From NCBI GenBank assembly GCA_900769835.1, contig CAAGIE010000017.1, positions 1-7,502 on the forward strand: a stretch of DNA of 7,502 nucleotides, in the 5' to 3' direction. Shown here piece after piece: positions 5,609 to 7,502 of this stretch (position 1 is the stretch's first letter; every line of letters starts with the position of its first letter). Below the pieces are notes generated by a model. The model worked only from the letters and a program-made list of their open reading frames with translations, was not told the origin of the DNA and ran no database searches. The DNA comes from an uncultured Oscillospiraceae bacterium. GTDB taxonomy: Bacteria > Bacillota > Clostridia > Oscillospirales > Oscillospiraceae. Made by a program: the position numbers and the translations under genes.

Positions 5609-6208
5609 ATGATTTATTATGTTTCCGGTGAAGTGACGGTGCTGGAGCCTGGTCTGGCCGTGGTGGACTGCGGCGGCGTGGGCTACGGTTGTCGGATCAC
5701 TGCCTATACTGCGGCGCAGTTGAAACTGGGCAAACCCGCAAGACTTTATGTCACAGAGTCTATCCGCGAGGATGCTTATGATATTTACGGCTTTATCGAC
5801 AAGGAGGAAAAGCGGTGCTATGAACTGCTGACCTCCGTGACCGGTGTAGGCCCCAAGGCGGCCATCGCCATTTTGGCGGCAGGCCCGCAGAATTTCACAC
5901 TGGCGGTGATGACCGGAGATGAAAAACTGCTGACTGCGGCGCAGGGCGTGGGCAAAAAACTGGCCCAGCGTATCATTCTGGAACTGAAGGATAAGATCGG
6001 CGGCGCCACGGAGATGGATTTCTCTGTCGGCATCAGTGCGGCGGCGCCTGCGCAGACCGGCGGCAATATCTCCCTGGCAACGGCCGCATTGCAGGAACTG
6101 GGCTATTCCCCTGCAGAGATCCACAATGCCCTCAAGGGCGCAGACCCCAACGCAACCACGGAAGAACTTGTGCGCCATGCTCTGCGAGCAATGGTGATGA
6201 AGGGATAA
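5609..6208 (+). CDS. ruvA: Holliday junction branch migration protein RuvA, 199 aa
   Basis: RuvA tetramers bind the four-way junction and load the RuvB motor. The protein opens MIYYVSGEVTVLEPG, the standard OB-fold start, followed by GGVGYGC and YVTESIREDAYDIYGF. Two helix-hairpin-helix motifs follow, LLTSVTGVGPKAAIAIL (about 74-90) and LLTAAQGVGKKLAQRI (about 107-122). A flexible linker about 130-152 leads to the C-terminal RuvB-binding domain. The ATG at 5609 is chosen over an in-frame ATG at 5543 inside ruvC, because GAGGG (5599-5603) precedes it and the family begins with this methionine. Only 4 nt separate it from ruvB, suggesting translational coupling. Confidence 0.97.
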   Translation: MIYYVSGEVTVLEPGLAVVDCGGVGYGCRITAYTAAQLKLGKPARLYVTESIREDAYDIYGFIDKEEKRCYELLTSVTGVGPKAAIAILAAGPQNFTLAVMTGDEKLLTAAQGVGKKLAQRIILELKDKIGGATEMDFSVGISAAAPAQTGGNISLATAALQELGYSPAEIHNALKGADPNATTEELVRHALRAMVMKG

Positions 6209-6212
6209 AATT

Positions 6213-7250
6213 ATGAGTTTAGAATTTTCTGAAGAATTGACTGTGCCGGTGATCTCGCCGAATTTTGCGCCGCAGGATGCGGGGGAGATCGGCCTGCGCC
6301 CCAAACTTCTGGCGGACTATACCGGTCAGGAAAAGGCAAAGGGCAACCTTTCTGTGTATATCGAGGCGGCCCGCCGCAGAAATGAGCCCCTGGATCACAC
6401 CTTGCTTTACGGCCCTCCCGGCCTGGGCAAGACCACCCTTGCAAATGTGATCGCCAACGAGATGGGTGTCAATATCCGCGTCACCTCCGGCCCTGCCATC
6501 GAAAAGCCCGGTGATCTGGCGGCGCTGCTGACCAACCTAAGCCCCGGCGACATTCTGTTTATCGACGAGATCCATCGCCTGAATCGGGCGGTGGAGGAGA
6601 TCTTGTACCCTGCTATGGAGGACTTTGCCATCGATATCATCGTGGGCAAAGGCCCCTCTGCCAACTCCATTCGTCTGGATCTGCCCAAGTTCACTCTGGT
6701 GGGCGCTACCACCCGGGCCGGTCAACTGTCTGCGCCTTTGCGGGATCGCTTCGGCGTGAGCCTGCGGCTGGAACTTTACACCAATGAGGAACTGGCAAAA
6801 ATCGTGACCCGCTCCGCGACGATTCTGGGTATGGATATCGCGGCGGAGGGCGCTATGGAGATCGCATCCCGCAGTCGCGGCACGCCCCGTATCGCAAACC
6901 GCTTTTTGCGTCGCGTGCGGGACTTTGCCCAGGTGATGGGCGACGGCACCATTACAAAAGAAGCCGCAGATCTGGCCCTCTCCCGTCTGGAGGTGGATCA
7001 TCTGGGTCTGGATGTGATCGACCGCAGAATGCTCACCGCCATCATTAAAAATTACGGCGGCGGCCCTGTGGGTTTGGAAACGCTGGCGGCCACCATCGGT
7101 GAGGAAGCCATCACTTTGGAAGACGTGTACGAGCCTTATCTGATGCAGTTGGGCTTTTTGAGCCGCACCCCCCGCGGCCGTTGCGTTACCTCCCTGGCGT
7201 ATAACCACCTGCACATCCCTTATGTGGGTCAGGAGCAGTTTGAAATTTGA
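6213..7250 (+). CDS. ruvB: Holliday junction branch migration ATPase RuvB, 345 aa
   Basis: RuvB is the hexameric AAA+ motor that pumps DNA through the RuvA-bound junction. The N-terminal LRPKLLADYTGQEKAK is the usual RuvB signature. Walker A is GPPGLGKTT (67-75, K73). Walker B is LFIDEIH (115-121). Sensor 1 is GATTRAG (164-170), and the arginine finger is R177 in APLRDRFG. The C-terminal winged helix contains GGGPVGLETLAATIGEE and ends near RTPRGR (318-323), which contacts DNA. The length is typical. The start has AAGGG 8 nt upstream. It is the last gene of the operon. No clear hairpin terminator is seen between its TGA and the next promoter at 7271. Confidence 0.98.
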   Translation: MSLEFSEELTVPVISPNFAPQDAGEIGLRPKLLADYTGQEKAKGNLSVYIEAARRRNEPLDHTLLYGPPGLGKTTLANVIANEMGVNIRVTSGPAIEKPGDLAALLTNLSPGDILFIDEIHRLNRAVEEILYPAMEDFAIDIIVGKGPSANSIRLDLPKFTLVGATTRAGQLSAPLRDRFGVSLRLELYTNEELAKIVTRSATILGMDIAAEGAMEIASRSRGTPRIANRFLRRVRDFAQVMGDGTITKEAADLALSRLEVDHLGLDVIDRRMLTAIIKNYGGGPVGLETLAATIGEEAITLEDVYEPYLMQLGFLSRTPRGRCVTSLAYNHLHIPYVGQEQFEI

Positions 7251-7270
7251 CGAAAATGTTACATGAGGGG

Positions 7271-7299
7271 TTGACAAATGTATACCAGACGTGTATAAT
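7271..7299 (+). promoter_or_regulatory. Consensus sigma-A promoter of the zinc-ribbon gene
   Basis: TTGACA (7271-7276) and TATAAT (7294-7299) are both perfect and 17 nt apart, so this should be a strong promoter. It starts only 20 bp after the ruvB stop. The spacer and flanks hold inverted repeats described separately, which could be regulator sites. Confidence 0.93.
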
Positions 7300-7308
7300 T
7301 GCATTTGT

Positions 7309-7323
7309 GGCAGTTTATCTGCC
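7309..7323 (+). other. Hairpin at the 5' end of the zinc-ribbon gene leader
   Basis: GGCAG (7309-7313) pairs perfectly with CTGCC (7319-7323) around TTTAT, starting a few bases after the predicted transcription start near 7306. A stem at the very 5' end commonly protects mRNA. The remaining leader up to 7406 (about 80 nt) shows no riboswitch or sORF that I recognise. Confidence 0.5.
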
Positions 7324-7406
7324 TAAATTATAACCCTATGTAGACCAACGACTTTCCGCGGGATCCAACACGGGGCATCAACTAACCGAAGAGAGGTAAA
7401 AATCCA

Positions 7407-7502
7407 ATGTACGAAGACAAGACTTTAGTTTGCAAAGAGTGCGGCAACGAGTTCGTTTTCACCGCCGGTGAGCAGGAATTCTACGCTGAGCGTGGTTTCC
7501 AG
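7407..7502 (+). CDS. Small zinc-ribbon protein, C-terminus cut by window edge
   Basis: Thirty-two codons are visible before the window ends. The N-terminus MYEDKTLVCKECGNEFVFTA contains a CxxC pair (C9, C12), followed by GEQEFYAERGFQ. This matches the opening of the probable zinc-ribbon family of Clostridia (PF13451 type), whose second CxxC pair would follow outside the window. The ATG at 7407 is preceded by GAGAGG (7391-7396) with about 10 nt spacing. The codons seen (CGT, TTC, GGT) are those of well expressed genes, in keeping with the consensus promoter. The function of the family is not established. Confidence 0.85.
   Translation, partial: MYEDKTLVCKECGNEFVFTAGEQEFYAERGFQ

Overview
The window looks like chromosomal core sequence from a moderately high-GC member of the Firmicutes, most likely a gut clostridium near Oscillospiraceae/Ruminococcaceae. 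This rests on strong purine-rich Shine-Dalgarno sites, near-consensus sigma-A promoters, a Bacillus/Clostridium-type LexA, the ruvC-ruvA-ruvB order, and a small zinc-ribbon protein opening (MYEDKTLVCKECGNEF) typical of Clostridia. The family assignment is inference from style, not from a search. No mobile element, CRISPR array, tRNA or rRNA is visible.

Layout from left to right. (1) The 5' two-thirds of lexA runs leftward out of the window. It is divergent from a small ferritin-like di-iron protein gene. (2) A bidirectional hairpin terminator separates that gene from a leftward NagA-like amidohydrolase. (3) The amidohydrolase is divergent from a rightward gene for a cytoplasmic member of the neutral ceramidase family (PF04734 type). 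A facing promoter pair lies in the 152-bp gap. (4) A second bidirectional terminator of almost the same design follows. (5) A leftward PlsC-type acyltransferase with a C-terminal zinc ribbon comes next. (6) It is divergent from the rightward ruvC-ruvA-ruvB operon for Holliday junction processing. (7) Last comes a consensus promoter, a leader of about 100 nt, and the start of a zinc-ribbon gene cut by the window edge.

How the parts relate. lexA and ruvCAB form a DNA-damage theme. Both of their promoters carry the same 16-nt block, ACAAATGTGCTATWAT, directly upstream of and including the -10 box. At lexA this sits in the near-palindrome GCACA-TT-TGTGC. This is a plausible clade-specific variant of the Bacillus SOS box (core ACATATGT), so the window may show LexA controlling itself and the ruv operon. 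The amidohydrolase and ceramidase-like genes, divergent around a shared promoter region, suggest a small amide-hydrolysis module acting on an acylated amino sugar or similar amide.

All intergenic gaps are under 160 bp and are described below. The long ORFs antisense to nagA-like, the ceramidase-like gene and plsC are shadows.
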